This document shows, piece by piece, positions 1 through 8,489 of a stretch of 64,000 nucleotides of DNA. The translations under genes and the position numbers were made by a program. Source of the DNA: Gemmata palustris. GTDB lineage: Bacteria; Planctomycetota; Planctomycetia; Gemmatales; Gemmataceae. The stretch spans positions 3,472,001 through 3,536,000 of the forward strand of contig NZ_JAGKQQ010000001.1 of assembly GCF_017939745.1 (NCBI RefSeq). Reading direction: 5' to 3'. The notes below the pieces were generated by a model. It was not told the origin of the DNA. It did no database searches and saw only the letters and a program-made list of their open reading frames with translations. The first letter of the stretch is position 1, and every line of letters begins with the position of its first letter.

Positions 1-1812
1 CAGCAGCGGGCGCGGGAGTTCGAGGACGCTTTCGAGCAACTGCAGGCGCTCTTCGCGGTTCGCGACGCCGAGCAAATCAATCAAGAACGCCCCGTACAGC
101 GGGTGGCACGCGCGGAACACGAGCAGCTTGTCGAGTTCGAGCGTGGGCGTCGCGGTGAGCGGCGTATAGAGAGGCGGTTCGGGACGAGCAAGCGGCGCGG
201 CTCCTCCCTTGTTAGAAATCGTGAGATCAAGTACCGCCTTCTCCCGCTTCCCTTCGGGGAGAGGGGACGGAGGGGTAAGTTCCTCTTTTGACGGCGGTTC
301 TGGATCGAGCTTCACGAACCCGTTCTCGTGCAGCGTGGTCAACATCCGCGTGAGTTGCTTCATCCCGGCTTCGATGCGCGGTTGATCGAGCAGCCGCTTG
401 CGGACCACGCTGCGAATCTTCTCGACGTCCGGCGACACTTTCAGCAGGTACGCGAGCAGCCGCCACGGGAGCGGCCCCTTGCTGTAGAGCCGGCCCGCCG
501 GGGCGCTCTTCAGGCGCTCGAAGTCCGTCTCGGTCCAGTATTTCTTTTGCGAGTTCCGCGTCGGCTTCTTTTTGAGCAGCGCCTTCTTCGCTTTGAGCAG
601 GCCCGGGTCCTTCGTGTTCTCGGGGATCTGGTCGTACTGCTGCTTCCAGCGGAGGATGCGCACGTCGTCCTCTTCCGGGTAGGCGAAGACGTACCCCTCC
701 GTGTCGTACTGCGGGCGCCCGGCGCGGCCGAAGATCTGGTGTGCGGTGCTCGGGTCGATCAGTTTCTCTTTGCCGAACGGCCCCTTCACGAGCGACGTGA
801 GTACCACCGACCGCGCGGGAAGATTGATACCCGCCGCGAGCGTTTCCGTGCAAAGAGCAACCGACAGTAGCTTCTTCTCGAAGAGTTCCTCCACCACGCG
901 CCGGTACTTGGGCAGCAGCCCGGCGTGGTGAACGCCGACCCCGCGCCGGAGCATCTGCTTGAGCTTCGGCCCGACGCCGTTGGGCCATTCGAGCTTGTCA
1001 CACTCCTTGTTCAGCGCGGTCTTCTGCGCCGCGTTCATCAGGTCCAACCCCTTCAACTGCTCGGCCACGTTCCAGCACTCGTCGCGGTTGAACGCGAACA
1101 CCAGGGCGGGGGTTTTCCGCGTGGCGTCGTCGCCCTTCGCGATGTCCACGAGCAGTTCGTTGAGGAACTGGTCCGGCACCCACCGATACGTCAGCGGGAT
1201 CTTCCGTTCGCGCCCCTCGACGAGTTCGAGTTGCCGCCCGTGGCACCGGTCGAGCCAGTTCGTGAACTCGACCGCGTTGCCGACGGTCGCGGAGAGCAAC
1301 AGCAGCCGAATGTGTTTGGGCAGCATGTTGAGCGACAGTTCCCACACGATCCCGCGCTCGGGGTCTGCGAAACTGTGGAACTCGTCCATCACCACCGCGG
1401 ACGTGTGCTGAAAATCGAACCCCTCTGCGTGCAGTAACCGGTTCAGCAGGATCTCGGCCACGACGATGAGCACGCGCGCGTTCGGGTTCACGCGGCGGTT
1501 GCCCGTCACCAGCCCCACGTCCTCGGCCTTGAACCCCCACCGAACGGCCGCGGCCTGCATTTCGGCGAACTTCTGCTCGGTGAGCGCGATGAGCGGCGTG
1601 GTGTAGTACGCAACGGTGTTCGTGTGGAGCGCCTCGTACAGCGCCGCGTGCGCGATGAGCGTCTTACCGGTCCCGGTCGGCGCGCAGACCATCACCCCCT
1701 GCTCCGCCGTGAACCACGCGAGCAGGGCCTCCTCCTGCACCGGGTACGGCGGGTACGGGAGCTGCTCGATGTACTTGGACGCGAGATCGGACCGAATATC
1801 AGACGCACTCAT
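1..1812 (-). CDS. Ski2-like DEAD/DEAH-box helicase (3' end outside window)
   Basis: ATP-dependent superfamily 2 helicase. It opens [20 protein letters not shown] and stays open for 604 codons to the window edge, so the C-terminus is missing. Seen: Walker A APTGTGKT near residues 44-51 (Lys50), the Walker B variant DEFH at 143-146, an LLLSATVGN motif III near 165, and a helicase C-terminal segment with the motif VI-like stretch [13 protein letters not shown]. This order and the DEFH box fit Ski2/DEVH-type RNA helicases. A proline-rich segment near residues 510-525 is encoded by low-complexity DNA resembling a dispersed repeat and may be an in-frame insertion. ATG chosen because it precedes the first conserved residues. 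The substrate is not readable from the sequence. Confidence 0.9.
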   Translation of the reverse strand, partial: MSASDIRSDLASKYIEQLPYPPYPVQEEALLAWFTAEQGVMVCAPTGTGKTLIAHAALYEALHTNTVAYYTTPLIALTEQKFAEMQAAAVRWGFKAEDVGLVTGNRRVNPNARVLIVVAEILLNRLLHAEGFDFQHTSAVVMDEFHSFADPERGIVWELSLNMLPKHIRLLLLSATVGNAVEFTNWLDRCHGRQLELVEGRERKIPLTYRWVPDQFLNELLVDIAKGDDATRKTPALVFAFNRDECWNVAEQLKGLDLMNAAQKTALNKECDKLEWPNGVGPKLKQMLRRGVGVHHAGLLPKYRRVVEELFEKKLLSVALCTETLAAGINLPARSVVLTSLVKGPFGKEKLIDPSTAHQIFGRAGRPQYDTEGYVFAYPEEDDVRILRWKQQYDQIPENTKDPGLLKAKKALLKKKPTRNSQKKYWTETDFERLKSAPAGRLYSKGPLPWRLLAYLLKVSPDVEKIRSVVRKRLLDQPRIEAGMKQLTRMLTTLHENGFVKLDPEPPSKEELTPPSPLPEGKREKAVLDLTISNKGGAAPLARPEPPLYTPLTATPTLELDKLLVFRACHPLYGAFLIDLLGVANREERLQLLESVLELPRPLL

Positions 1813-1938
1813 TCGCCGGGCCTCTCTGGGAGCCGTTACTTTAGCAGAATGATGCGCCCGAACGAACGGCCGGCCCCGCGCACCCGCGGTAGCCACCGCG
1901 GTGAGGGGATCGCCCGGCCACAAATCCGGCTCCAACCA

Positions 1939-4011
1939 TCACTTCGATTTGAGGCGCTCGATGAGGAAGTCGGCGGAGGTCTTGTACTTCGGGTGCGCCT
2001 TGCCGGGATAGACCAACACGCACTCCATTCCCTCTGCCTTCAGCTTCTCTTCGAGGATCATGCCGAGCAGAGCGGAGTGCGTCGGATCGTCCTGGTTCTC
2101 GCCCTTCACCGGCAACTTCTTTTGCGACGGGTACTCCATGAAGACCGGCGGATCATCCTTCGTGACGTGCGTGATCGGCGAATACTCCTCGATCCACGGG
2201 AGTAACTTTTCGCGCTGCTCGAAGAACGCCTGAAACGCGCCGTCGCGGTTGGTGGGGGTGCGCACGCCGAATGCGTGACCGCCGTAGCGGGCGTTCGGCA
2301 TCCACTCTCGCAGCACTTTGGGGTCGAGCGTCGTTTGCGCGCCATTGACGGCAACACACGACAGGCGCGTCGATTCGCGGCTGATGGGATCAGCGCTCTT
2401 GGGGTCGGCGCGGTCGTTGTGGAACGCGAGCCACAGCGACGAGCACGCGCCGGCCGATCCGCCGGTCGCGCCGATGCGCGTTTTGTCGAGGTTCCATTCC
2501 GCCGCCTTCGCGCGCACGAATTGCAGCGCCCGGGCTGCGTCTTCGAGCGGCCACTTAACGGGCGGTTTGATGCCGGCCGCGTCCGCTTGCGTGACCAGCC
2601 GGTAGTTGATCGCGACCACCGAAATACCCGCATCAAGGTAGCGTTTTACGCCGTTACGGTAGCCGCTCTTATCACCGTTCACCCACCCGCCGCCGTGAAT
2701 GAGCAACACGACCGGTGTGGGCGACTTCGACTCGGCCTTCCAGAAATCGAGCACCTGGCGCTCGTGCGTGCCGTATGCGACGTTCGCCGCCGTGCGCGCG
2801 ATGGCCGGAGCGGGCGCCACGGGCCGCGGATCGGCGGCAAGAACCGCGTGCGGCGCGGTGACTTCCAGCCCGCGCTCGTCGGTCACCGCGAGTTCGTACA
2901 CCAGCGGCCGGTCCGCGGGTAATTTCGCAGTCACCACCCCGTCTTTGATTTCCGCGTCGATCGATTTCCAGTCGCGCGTCTGCCACGGCCCTTCCGCGAC
3001 CGCGTAGTGTAGATGTGCGGACTTCAGTTTCACCTTGCTCGACACCTTCGCGCTCACGGTATCACCGGCGCGCATCACGCCGCTGATAGACGGAAGCGGG
3101 TCGCCTTTCTTCAGGTGCGTGTCGATGAACGCATCCACTTCGCCGAACGTCCAGATGTGACCGTGCGGCAACCGCACGCGGACGGACAGCGTGCGCGGCC
3201 CTTTGACCAGTTCGTAGCACTTCTGGTAACTGTCCATCGGGTACGCGAAGTCGTTCGTGCCGTTCAGGAACAGGATCGGGCACTTCACGTTCGGCAGGTA
3301 CTTCGACGGGTCGAACGTGTCCACCCAGCGCTTGCGCCGGTCCGCATCGACTTTGTCGAAACGCGCCTCCTTCCACGCGCTGTTCTCGTGCAAGAACCCG
3401 CACCCGTAGACCGGCGCGGCGGCTTTGAACCGGTCATCGACCCCCGCGACGATGCACGTGAGGTACCCGCCCCAACTGATGCCGGTCACCGCGACCCGAT
3501 CCTTGTCCACTTCCGCGAACGAGCGCAACAGATTGTGCCCGCGGATCACAGCCGCGATTGCGTGGTACGTCCACATGTCGCCAACGGTTTTGTCGTCGAA
3601 GGCGCGGAACTTCGCGTCGTCGGATTGGTCCGGTCCGCCGTCCGCGAGCCGCCCGTTCGGCCCGTTGCCGGCCAGGTCCATCGCGAGCGCGCAGTACCCG
3701 CGTGCGGCCCAGTGCTCGGCCCACGCCTGGAACGCCTTCCCGCCCCCACCGTGAACGAGCAGCACCGCGGGGAACGGCCCGTCGCCCTTCGCGGGGCGGG
3801 CATAGTACGCGAACACGCGCGTCGGCTTTCCCCGATACGGTTCACCGGGATAATACACCTCGCGCGCCTTCCCGACTTCCTTGCCCCACTCCGGCTTCAC
3901 CTCGGCTCGACCGAGCGCGGCCACGTCCCACGGCCCGGTCTTCGGTGGATCAGCAGCGAACAGCGCAGAGGGAGCAAATACGAGAAATAGGAGAGCAACA
4001 GCGCGCGTCAT
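1939..4011 (-). CDS. secreted double-domain alpha/beta hydrolase (esterase fusion)
   Basis: A 690-aa exported protein made of two alpha/beta-hydrolase domains. A Sec-type signal peptide (MTRAVALLFLVFAPSALFAA) is followed by domain 1, with an oxyanion HGGGG stretch near residue 87 and nucleophile motif GISWGG (Ser179), similar to acetyl-xylan-esterase/dienelactone-hydrolase-like enzymes. A beta-rich linker leads to domain 2, with HGGGW near residue 440 and GGSAGA near 515, typical of BD-FAE/carboxylesterase folds. The fusion suggests concerted deacylation of a polymer, which is inference. The reading frame is open upstream through the IS to 5286, but that part is a shadow of the transposase; the ATG at 4011 with its signal peptide is the real start. 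Confidence 0.9.
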   Translation of the reverse strand: MTRAVALLFLVFAPSALFAADPPKTGPWDVAALGRAEVKPEWGKEVGKAREVYYPGEPYRGKPTRVFAYYARPAKGDGPFPAVLLVHGGGGKAFQAWAEHWAARGYCALAMDLAGNGPNGRLADGGPDQSDDAKFRAFDDKTVGDMWTYHAIAAVIRGHNLLRSFAEVDKDRVAVTGISWGGYLTCIVAGVDDRFKAAAPVYGCGFLHENSAWKEARFDKVDADRRKRWVDTFDPSKYLPNVKCPILFLNGTNDFAYPMDSYQKCYELVKGPRTLSVRVRLPHGHIWTFGEVDAFIDTHLKKGDPLPSISGVMRAGDTVSAKVSSKVKLKSAHLHYAVAEGPWQTRDWKSIDAEIKDGVVTAKLPADRPLVYELAVTDERGLEVTAPHAVLAADPRPVAPAPAIARTAANVAYGTHERQVLDFWKAESKSPTPVVLLIHGGGWVNGDKSGYRNGVKRYLDAGISVVAINYRLVTQADAAGIKPPVKWPLEDAARALQFVRAKAAEWNLDKTRIGATGGSAGACSSLWLAFHNDRADPKSADPISRESTRLSCVAVNGAQTTLDPKVLREWMPNARYGGHAFGVRTPTNRDGAFQAFFEQREKLLPWIEEYSPITHVTKDDPPVFMEYPSQKKLPVKGENQDDPTHSALLGMILEEKLKAEGMECVLVYPGKAHPKYKTSADFLIERLKSK

Positions 4012-4169
4012 CGTGGAGACCAGTGGGGGAGTGCGGGGACAACAAACAGCACGCGGCCGTTTGTCGCACGGGCAGAATGGCAGTTTGACACGAGGAGCGG
4101 GCGGGTGCAAGATGCGGCCAGAAGGTACCACCCGCTCGTTGGCACTCGAGATCCGTGTCATGGGTCGAA

Positions 4170-4185
4170 CGAGCCGCGACCGCAA
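4170..4185. repeat. REP-like hairpin repeat, left half, split by IS copy 1
   Basis: Bases 4170-4185 (ending CCGCGACCGCAA) join in sequence to 5448-5456 (GGGAGCGGG) once the IS and one GCAA duplicate are removed. The restored 25-mer is the exact reverse complement of 5498-5522. Its core folds as CCGC, GA, CC, GCAA loop, GG, GA, GCGG: a hairpin with tandem G-A mismatches and a GNRA-type loop. Confidence 0.75.
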
Positions 4186-5443
4186 CAGTAGTTTCAAGGC
4201 GTTGCGTTGGTTGTAAGTGTATTGTGTGGCAGGGTAATACATCGTGTGCGTGGGTATCGTGAGCGGATCCGTTGCGTGAGCCAGTCGAGCATCTCGGCCA
4301 ACGGGAACTGGGCGACCCAGGCGGTCGGCGCGAGCCCGCGTGCCCGAGCGATCCGGAGCGTCAGGTACACCCACACCTGGCGCAACAGCAGGGCCACGCC
4401 CTCGAGCAGCAACCGGTACTCGGGGTTGGTGCTGGTGGTCCACCCGCGGGCCTGGTTCTTCTGCCGATAGCTGGTCTCGATCCCGAACCGCTCTCGGTAC
4501 CGCCGGCGCCCCAACCGAGCCCGGTTCGCCTCCGACACGGCGGTCGCATCGCCCCACCCGCGGAACGCGTACACCCGGGCGTGCGATTCGCCCTTCCGTT
4601 GCCACACGAGCACCCGAGTCGATACCGCCTTGCGGCTCTTCTCGGTGACCCACTCCATGGTGGTGATGGTGCCGTGGGGTTGGGTGTAGCTGGCGTTGCG
4701 GCGGTTGGTACCGGTGCCCTTCTTGCGCATCGGGACCGTGTAGCTCAGGTTCCGTTCCTGCAACAGCAACAGGGTCTCCCCGCTGTCGAACCCGGCGTCC
4801 AGAACCACCCCGCGGACCGTGAGCCCGCGGGCCGCCACCTGGTCCAGAAGGGTCTGCACCTGCTGGTGCGGCTTGGTTCCTTTCGTCACGCTCATCAGCC
4901 CCACGGTGTACCGCCGGTGCTTGTGAATCAGTACCCCGGTGGCGTACGCGTGAAAGAACGAGGTCCCGGCCTTCTTGGGTCCGCCGATGATCCCCGGGGT
5001 GCTGCGATCCCCATAAAAGGGGACGTAATGCACATCGATGGCACACGTCCACCGGCGCCTCCGGTCCCGGCGCGTGAACCCCGCCACCTGGTGAAGGGCA
5101 TCCACCAACCGGGCCGTGAGTTGGTCCCGGGAACCCCGGTTGGCGTGCATCGCCTGTCGCGCGGTCTCGTGGGAGAACCCGAAGTACCGGGTCACTACCG
5201 CGAACAACGTGCGGGTGGTGCCCGCGATCAACAGCACCAGGTCGAGCAACTGGGTGCGCGTGACCGACCGCTTGTAGTCGGTCCAACCCAGGGCCCGTTC
5301 CAACGTTCGGCGCGTCAGTGCGTGGACCACCGCCGGGGTGATCGTAGAGTAACCACGTCGCATGGGAGGCTCCCGTTCAAGTGCCTGAGAACCTTGAACT
5401 TAGGAACTCCCATGCGGCACTGCCAAATCACTTGAAACTACTG
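4186..5443 (-). mobile_element. insertion sequence copy 1 (IS4-superfamily, ISH3/IS701-like), 1258 bp
   Basis: The ends are perfect 13-bp inverted repeats, CAGTAGTTTCAAG on the left and its complement on the right. They are flanked by a 4-bp direct repeat GCAA (4182-4185 and 5444-5447), read as the target duplication. A single transposase ORF fills the element. No difference from copy 2 at 14464-15721 was seen; the two transposase translations are identical. The 4-bp duplication suits the ISH3 or IS701 groups, but the family is not certain without a search. Confidence 0.88.
4194..5363 (-). CDS. IS transposase (DDE, IS4-superfamily fold), copy 1
   Basis: A 389-aa transposase occupying nearly the whole IS. 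Candidate catalytic residues: first Asp in the CAIDVHYVPFYG segment, second Asp in VVLDAGFDSGET, and Glu in a YREK-like segment RFGIETSYRQKNQARG. This order and spacing are those of IS4-superfamily DDE enzymes. The N-terminal third is rich in Arg/Thr and probably binds the ends. Identical in amino-acid sequence to the copy at 14472-15641, which implies recent transposition or gene conversion. The stop lies about 8 bp inside the left inverted repeat boundary. Confidence 0.9.
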   Translation of the reverse strand: MRRGYSTITPAVVHALTRRTLERALGWTDYKRSVTRTQLLDLVLLIAGTTRTLFAVVTRYFGFSHETARQAMHANRGSRDQLTARLVDALHQVAGFTRRDRRRRWTCAIDVHYVPFYGDRSTPGIIGGPKKAGTSFFHAYATGVLIHKHRRYTVGLMSVTKGTKPHQQVQTLLDQVAARGLTVRGVVLDAGFDSGETLLLLQERNLSYTVPMRKKGTGTNRRNASYTQPHGTITTMEWVTEKSRKAVSTRVLVWQRKGESHARVYAFRGWGDATAVSEANRARLGRRRYRERFGIETSYRQKNQARGWTTSTNPEYRLLLEGVALLLRQVWVYLTLRIARARGLAPTAWVAQFPLAEMLDWLTQRIRSRYPRTRCITLPHNTLTTNATP

Positions 5444-5497
5444 GCAAGGGAGCGGGAGGCGCGCCCGTTTGTCGTCACGGTTCAACGCACAGGAAGC

Positions 5498-5522
5498 CCC
5501 GCTCCCTTGCGGTCGCGGCTCG
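5498..5522 (-). repeat. REP-like hairpin repeat, intact copy
   Basis: An uninterrupted 25-nt copy, on the minus strand, of the repeat that both IS copies have entered; core CCGCGACCGCAAGGGAGCGG. With the split copy at 4170/5456 it forms a 25-bp inverted pair about 41 bp apart in the pre-insertion sequence, like a BIME arrangement. A degenerate relative lies at 14412-14435. Confidence 0.7.
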
Positions 5523-5648
5523 TGTGATCGTTACGTGGATCTCGAAAATGAGAATCGTGCCTATCAAAAACGGCCGACGCGCCGAACACAAAGGCGCCGG
5601 CGCGTCGTAACGATTTACTCCGAATCGCGCCGGCCCCATCGCTTTTCA

Positions 5649-7268
5649 TCACGCTTTCGTGACACCGGCTTTCCCGGCTTCGACGACGAACGACGCGCGC
5701 ACGTCCGCGGGGGCGCTGGGCTTCAGCACGTCCTCCACGATGACGTAGTCGCTGCGCCACTCCTTGGGCGTGACCGCGCAGCGCACGTACCCGCGCTGGC
5801 GGTTGTGGAACTTGATGAACGGGTTCTCGGCCAAGAGCGTGTCGAGGCCCTTCGGCTCCTTCACCCCGTTCCCGCCACTGGTAATCGACGTGCCGACGAA
5901 CTCGGCCGCGACCACCGGGGTGTCGAGTTTGCGGTCGTCCACGCGCAGGTCGTTGACCCAGTTAGAGTGAATATCCCCGGTCAGCACCACCGGGTTCGAG
6001 ACTTTTCGGTCCGCGATCCACTGCATGAGTTTCATGCGCTCGTGGGCGTACCCGGGCCACTGGTCCATCGAATACTTCTTCGGTTCGCCGGCCGCGAGAT
6101 CCGCCATGCCCATCATGACTTGCTGCGCGAGCACGTTCCAGGTGCTCGAAGACTTCAGCAGCGCGGACCGGAGCCACCCGGCCTGTTTGGTGCCGAGGAT
6201 CGTGTTCTTCGGGTTGAGCGCGTCCTCGTTGAGTTCCGAAGACTTGTCCCCGTTGGGCTGGTCCGTGCGGTACTGCCGTGTGTCGAGCACCTGGAACTCC
6301 GCGAGCCGCCCGAACGCGATCGAGCGGTACAGTTTCAGGTCCGGGCCGTTCGGCACGCACCCCTTGCGCAGCGGCATCATCTCGTAGTACGCCTGGTACG
6401 CATTCGCCCGCTGTTCGAGGAACGTGGCCGGGTCCGCCTTCATTTTCCCCTTCGGCTGTTCTTCCTGGATGTCGTTGGCGTAGTTGTTGTCGAACTCGTG
6501 GTCGTCCCAGGTCACGACCCACGGGAACCGGTTGTGCGTCTTCTGGAGGTGCGGGTCGGTCCGGTACTGGGCGTGCCGGTTGCGGTAGTCCTCGAGCGTC
6601 TTGATCTTGCCGTCCTTCGGCCCGACGTGCTTGCGCACCACCTTCGCGGTTTCGCGGTTCGGGTACTCGTAGATGTAGTCGCCCAGGTGGAACACGAGGT
6701 CCAGGTCGTCCTTCGCCATGTGCTCGTAGGCCGTGAACAACCCCTGCTCGTAGTGCTGGCACGAGGCGAACGCGAACTTCAGTTTCTCGGGCGTACTCGA
6801 CCGTTCCGGCGTGGTGCGGGTGCGCCCGACGGGGCTGGTCGCGCCGCCACACTGAAACCGGTAGAAGTACCAGCGGTCCGGCTTCAGCCCCTCGACCTCG
6901 ACGTGAACCGAGTGCCCCAGTTGCGGGGTCGCGACCGCGGTGCCGGTCTTCAGTACGGTCTTCATCCCCTCATCGTCGGCCAGTTCCCACCGCACCTCGA
7001 CGTTCTCGCCGGTCATCCCGCCAAATTCGTCCAACGGCTTCGGGGCGAGCCGCGTCCAGAGCACCACGCCCGTGTCGGTCGGATCGCCGGATGCGATCCC
7101 GAGCGTGAACGGGTCCGCGGTGAACTTCGGCTGCCGGGCGACGCGCCCGAACGCACGCGCACCGACTGTTGGGAGCGCGGCCAGTGCTGCGCCGTAAGCG
7201 AGGAACAGGCGGCGCGAAACACCGCCCTCGGAACGCACCGCGGCGCGCAGGTTCGACAGGTCCAGCAT
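5649..7268 (-). CDS. phoD: PhoD-like alkaline phosphatase/phosphodiesterase, Tat-exported
   Basis: A 539-aa metallophosphoesterase of the PhoD family, releasing phosphate from phosphomono- or diesters outside the cytoplasm. The N-terminus carries a twin-arginine signal (SRRLFLAYGAALAALP). An Fn3-like PhoD N-domain follows, then the metal-binding core: FASCQHYEQG, FHLGDYIYEYPN, TWDDHEFDNNYAND and VVLTGDIHSNW. These Asp, Asn and His residues match PhoD metal ligands. Length is normal. It follows the IS-disrupted repeat region and reads away from the DHS-like pair, so it is probably its own unit. No Pho box was identified. Confidence 0.92.
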   Translation of the reverse strand: MLDLSNLRAAVRSEGGVSRRLFLAYGAALAALPTVGARAFGRVARQPKFTADPFTLGIASGDPTDTGVVLWTRLAPKPLDEFGGMTGENVEVRWELADDEGMKTVLKTGTAVATPQLGHSVHVEVEGLKPDRWYFYRFQCGGATSPVGRTRTTPERSSTPEKLKFAFASCQHYEQGLFTAYEHMAKDDLDLVFHLGDYIYEYPNRETAKVVRKHVGPKDGKIKTLEDYRNRHAQYRTDPHLQKTHNRFPWVVTWDDHEFDNNYANDIQEEQPKGKMKADPATFLEQRANAYQAYYEMMPLRKGCVPNGPDLKLYRSIAFGRLAEFQVLDTRQYRTDQPNGDKSSELNEDALNPKNTILGTKQAGWLRSALLKSSSTWNVLAQQVMMGMADLAAGEPKKYSMDQWPGYAHERMKLMQWIADRKVSNPVVLTGDIHSNWVNDLRVDDRKLDTPVVAAEFVGTSITSGGNGVKEPKGLDTLLAENPFIKFHNRQRGYVRCAVTPKEWRSDYVIVEDVLKPSAPADVRASFVVEAGKAGVTKA

Positions 7269-7364
7269 GGCAGCATCTCGGGCGAAGGGAACGAGTACCG
7301 AAAGGCTATGAGGCCGCGCTGTGGTAACCGCGAAGTTCGGGTGAAACTGGCGTGAACGCCGCGC

Positions 7365-8474
7365 TCAATTCGCTGAACGCAGCTCGCGGTAAAGGGTGTG
7401 AATGAAACCGGCGTTGTCGTTCTGGAGGTAGTGCATGGCACCGCCCATGCGCGAGTAACTCTTACAGAATCGCAGGTAATACGCGGGGTTGGTCTTCGGC
7501 GGTTCGCCCTTTGTCCAGTCCCAGTTTCCGCCGTCTTGGAGATCGACCACGAAGATCGCGTGGCCCTTCACCACGTCGCGCCCGCTCTGGAGCCGCAAGT
7601 TGTTCACGCAACTGATGCTCTTCTCGAACACCTGTGGCCCCATGATCGCCGAACCCACCGAGAGCACCACGCCCCCATCGAGCCCGTCCACCGAGCCGCC
7701 GAACAGCTTGAAATCCCACTCCGCGGCGCGCCCGATCGCCGAGCCGCTAAACACCGGGTGGTTCGAGATGATGTCGTACCCGATACCGGGGTGAACCGTG
7801 ACCGGAACGCTGTGACGGTACGCTTGAGCCAAAATCGATGCGTGCTTCCACTTGTGGTCGATCTGCACGCGCCCCGGCGCCCAATTCTGCTCGCGCATCG
7901 CACGCAGCAAGTCCGCCCGCGCCGCGGTGAGCGGGTGCGCGGGGTCCGCCGCGATGAGTCGCGTCAACTCCTCGGTCGTGGGGAGCGTAACACCGTCCTC
8001 GTGGATCAGCTTGCCAAGCGATACGCCGTAGCCGAGCCCATCGAGCGCGCCGGCCATGATCGCGAGGTGGATGGTCGAAGCGGTCTCGTGCCACGTCCCG
8101 AAGTGCCCGCCCGCGACGCCCATTTCGACGCTCTCGGTGCTCGCGCCGAACCACGCATACTCCCAGTCGTGAATCGTACCCGCGCCGTTCGTCGCCAGAT
8201 GCGTGATCCACCCCGCAGCCATCATTCGTTCGAGAATGCTCGCGGCCCCGTTACGGAGCAGGTGCGCCCCGTAAATGAGCATCACACTCGCGCCGCGAGC
8301 GCGAGCCGCTTTGATTCGTTCCGCGCATTCGCGAACGAGAACCGCGTTCTCCTCGGAACACGGCTTCGGCTCCGCGTCCGGGTTAATGAGGATGTCATCG
8401 GCGCGGGTCAGGCTTTCGCGCTGGGCGAGCGGGAATACCTTCAGTTGGCTCAGGTCCAGGGGTCGAACGGGCAC
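7365..8474 (-). CDS. DHS-fold paralogue without catalytic lysine (putative prozyme)
   Basis: A 369-aa protein starting at GTG (8474) with GGAG 8 nt upstream; 15 bp separate it from the DHS-like gene before it. Its segments line up by eye with that neighbour: VMLIYGAHLLRNGA against VILCLAGSLVSAGL, HLATNGAGTIHDWEY against AIVSTGANIVDQDFF, GVVLSVGSAIMGPQVF against GLFMVGGGVPKNFA, and HAIFVVDLQDGGNW against YAVQVTVADVRDGA. The SWGK catalytic lysine motif is absent from the C-terminal part. I infer a diverged deoxyhypusine-synthase fold. Trypanosomatid DHS is known to work as an active/dead heteromer, so a regulatory partner role is possible. It could instead have an unrelated NAD-dependent function. 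Confidence 0.65.
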   Translation of the reverse strand: MPVRPLDLSQLKVFPLAQRESLTRADDILINPDAEPKPCSEENAVLVRECAERIKAARARGASVMLIYGAHLLRNGAASILERMMAAGWITHLATNGAGTIHDWEYAWFGASTESVEMGVAGGHFGTWHETASTIHLAIMAGALDGLGYGVSLGKLIHEDGVTLPTTEELTRLIAADPAHPLTAARADLLRAMREQNWAPGRVQIDHKWKHASILAQAYRHSVPVTVHPGIGYDIISNHPVFSGSAIGRAAEWDFKLFGGSVDGLDGGVVLSVGSAIMGPQVFEKSISCVNNLRLQSGRDVVKGHAIFVVDLQDGGNWDWTKGEPPKTNPAYYLRFCKSYSRMGGAMHYLQNDNAGFIHTLYRELRSAN

Positions 8475-8489
8475 GACAACTCCTTCGGG

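Noticed and set aside
4161-4173. CTCGTTCGA at the outer flanks of IS copies 1 and 2 as a composite-transposon target duplication
   Set aside because: The matches are inverted, not direct, and GCAA next to each IS end explains the insertions better.
1939-5286. 1115-codon minus-strand frame joining transposase region and hydrolase
   Set aside because: The upstream part is a shadow of the transposase in another frame; the same shadow recurs at the second IS without the hydrolase.
4272-5435. 387-codon frame opposite the transposase (and its twin at 14550-15713)
   Set aside because: Antisense shadow; duplicates only because the IS is duplicated.
5469-7355. Long plus-strand frame opposite phoD
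   Set aside because: Arg/Val/His-rich antisense shadow of a clear PhoD gene.
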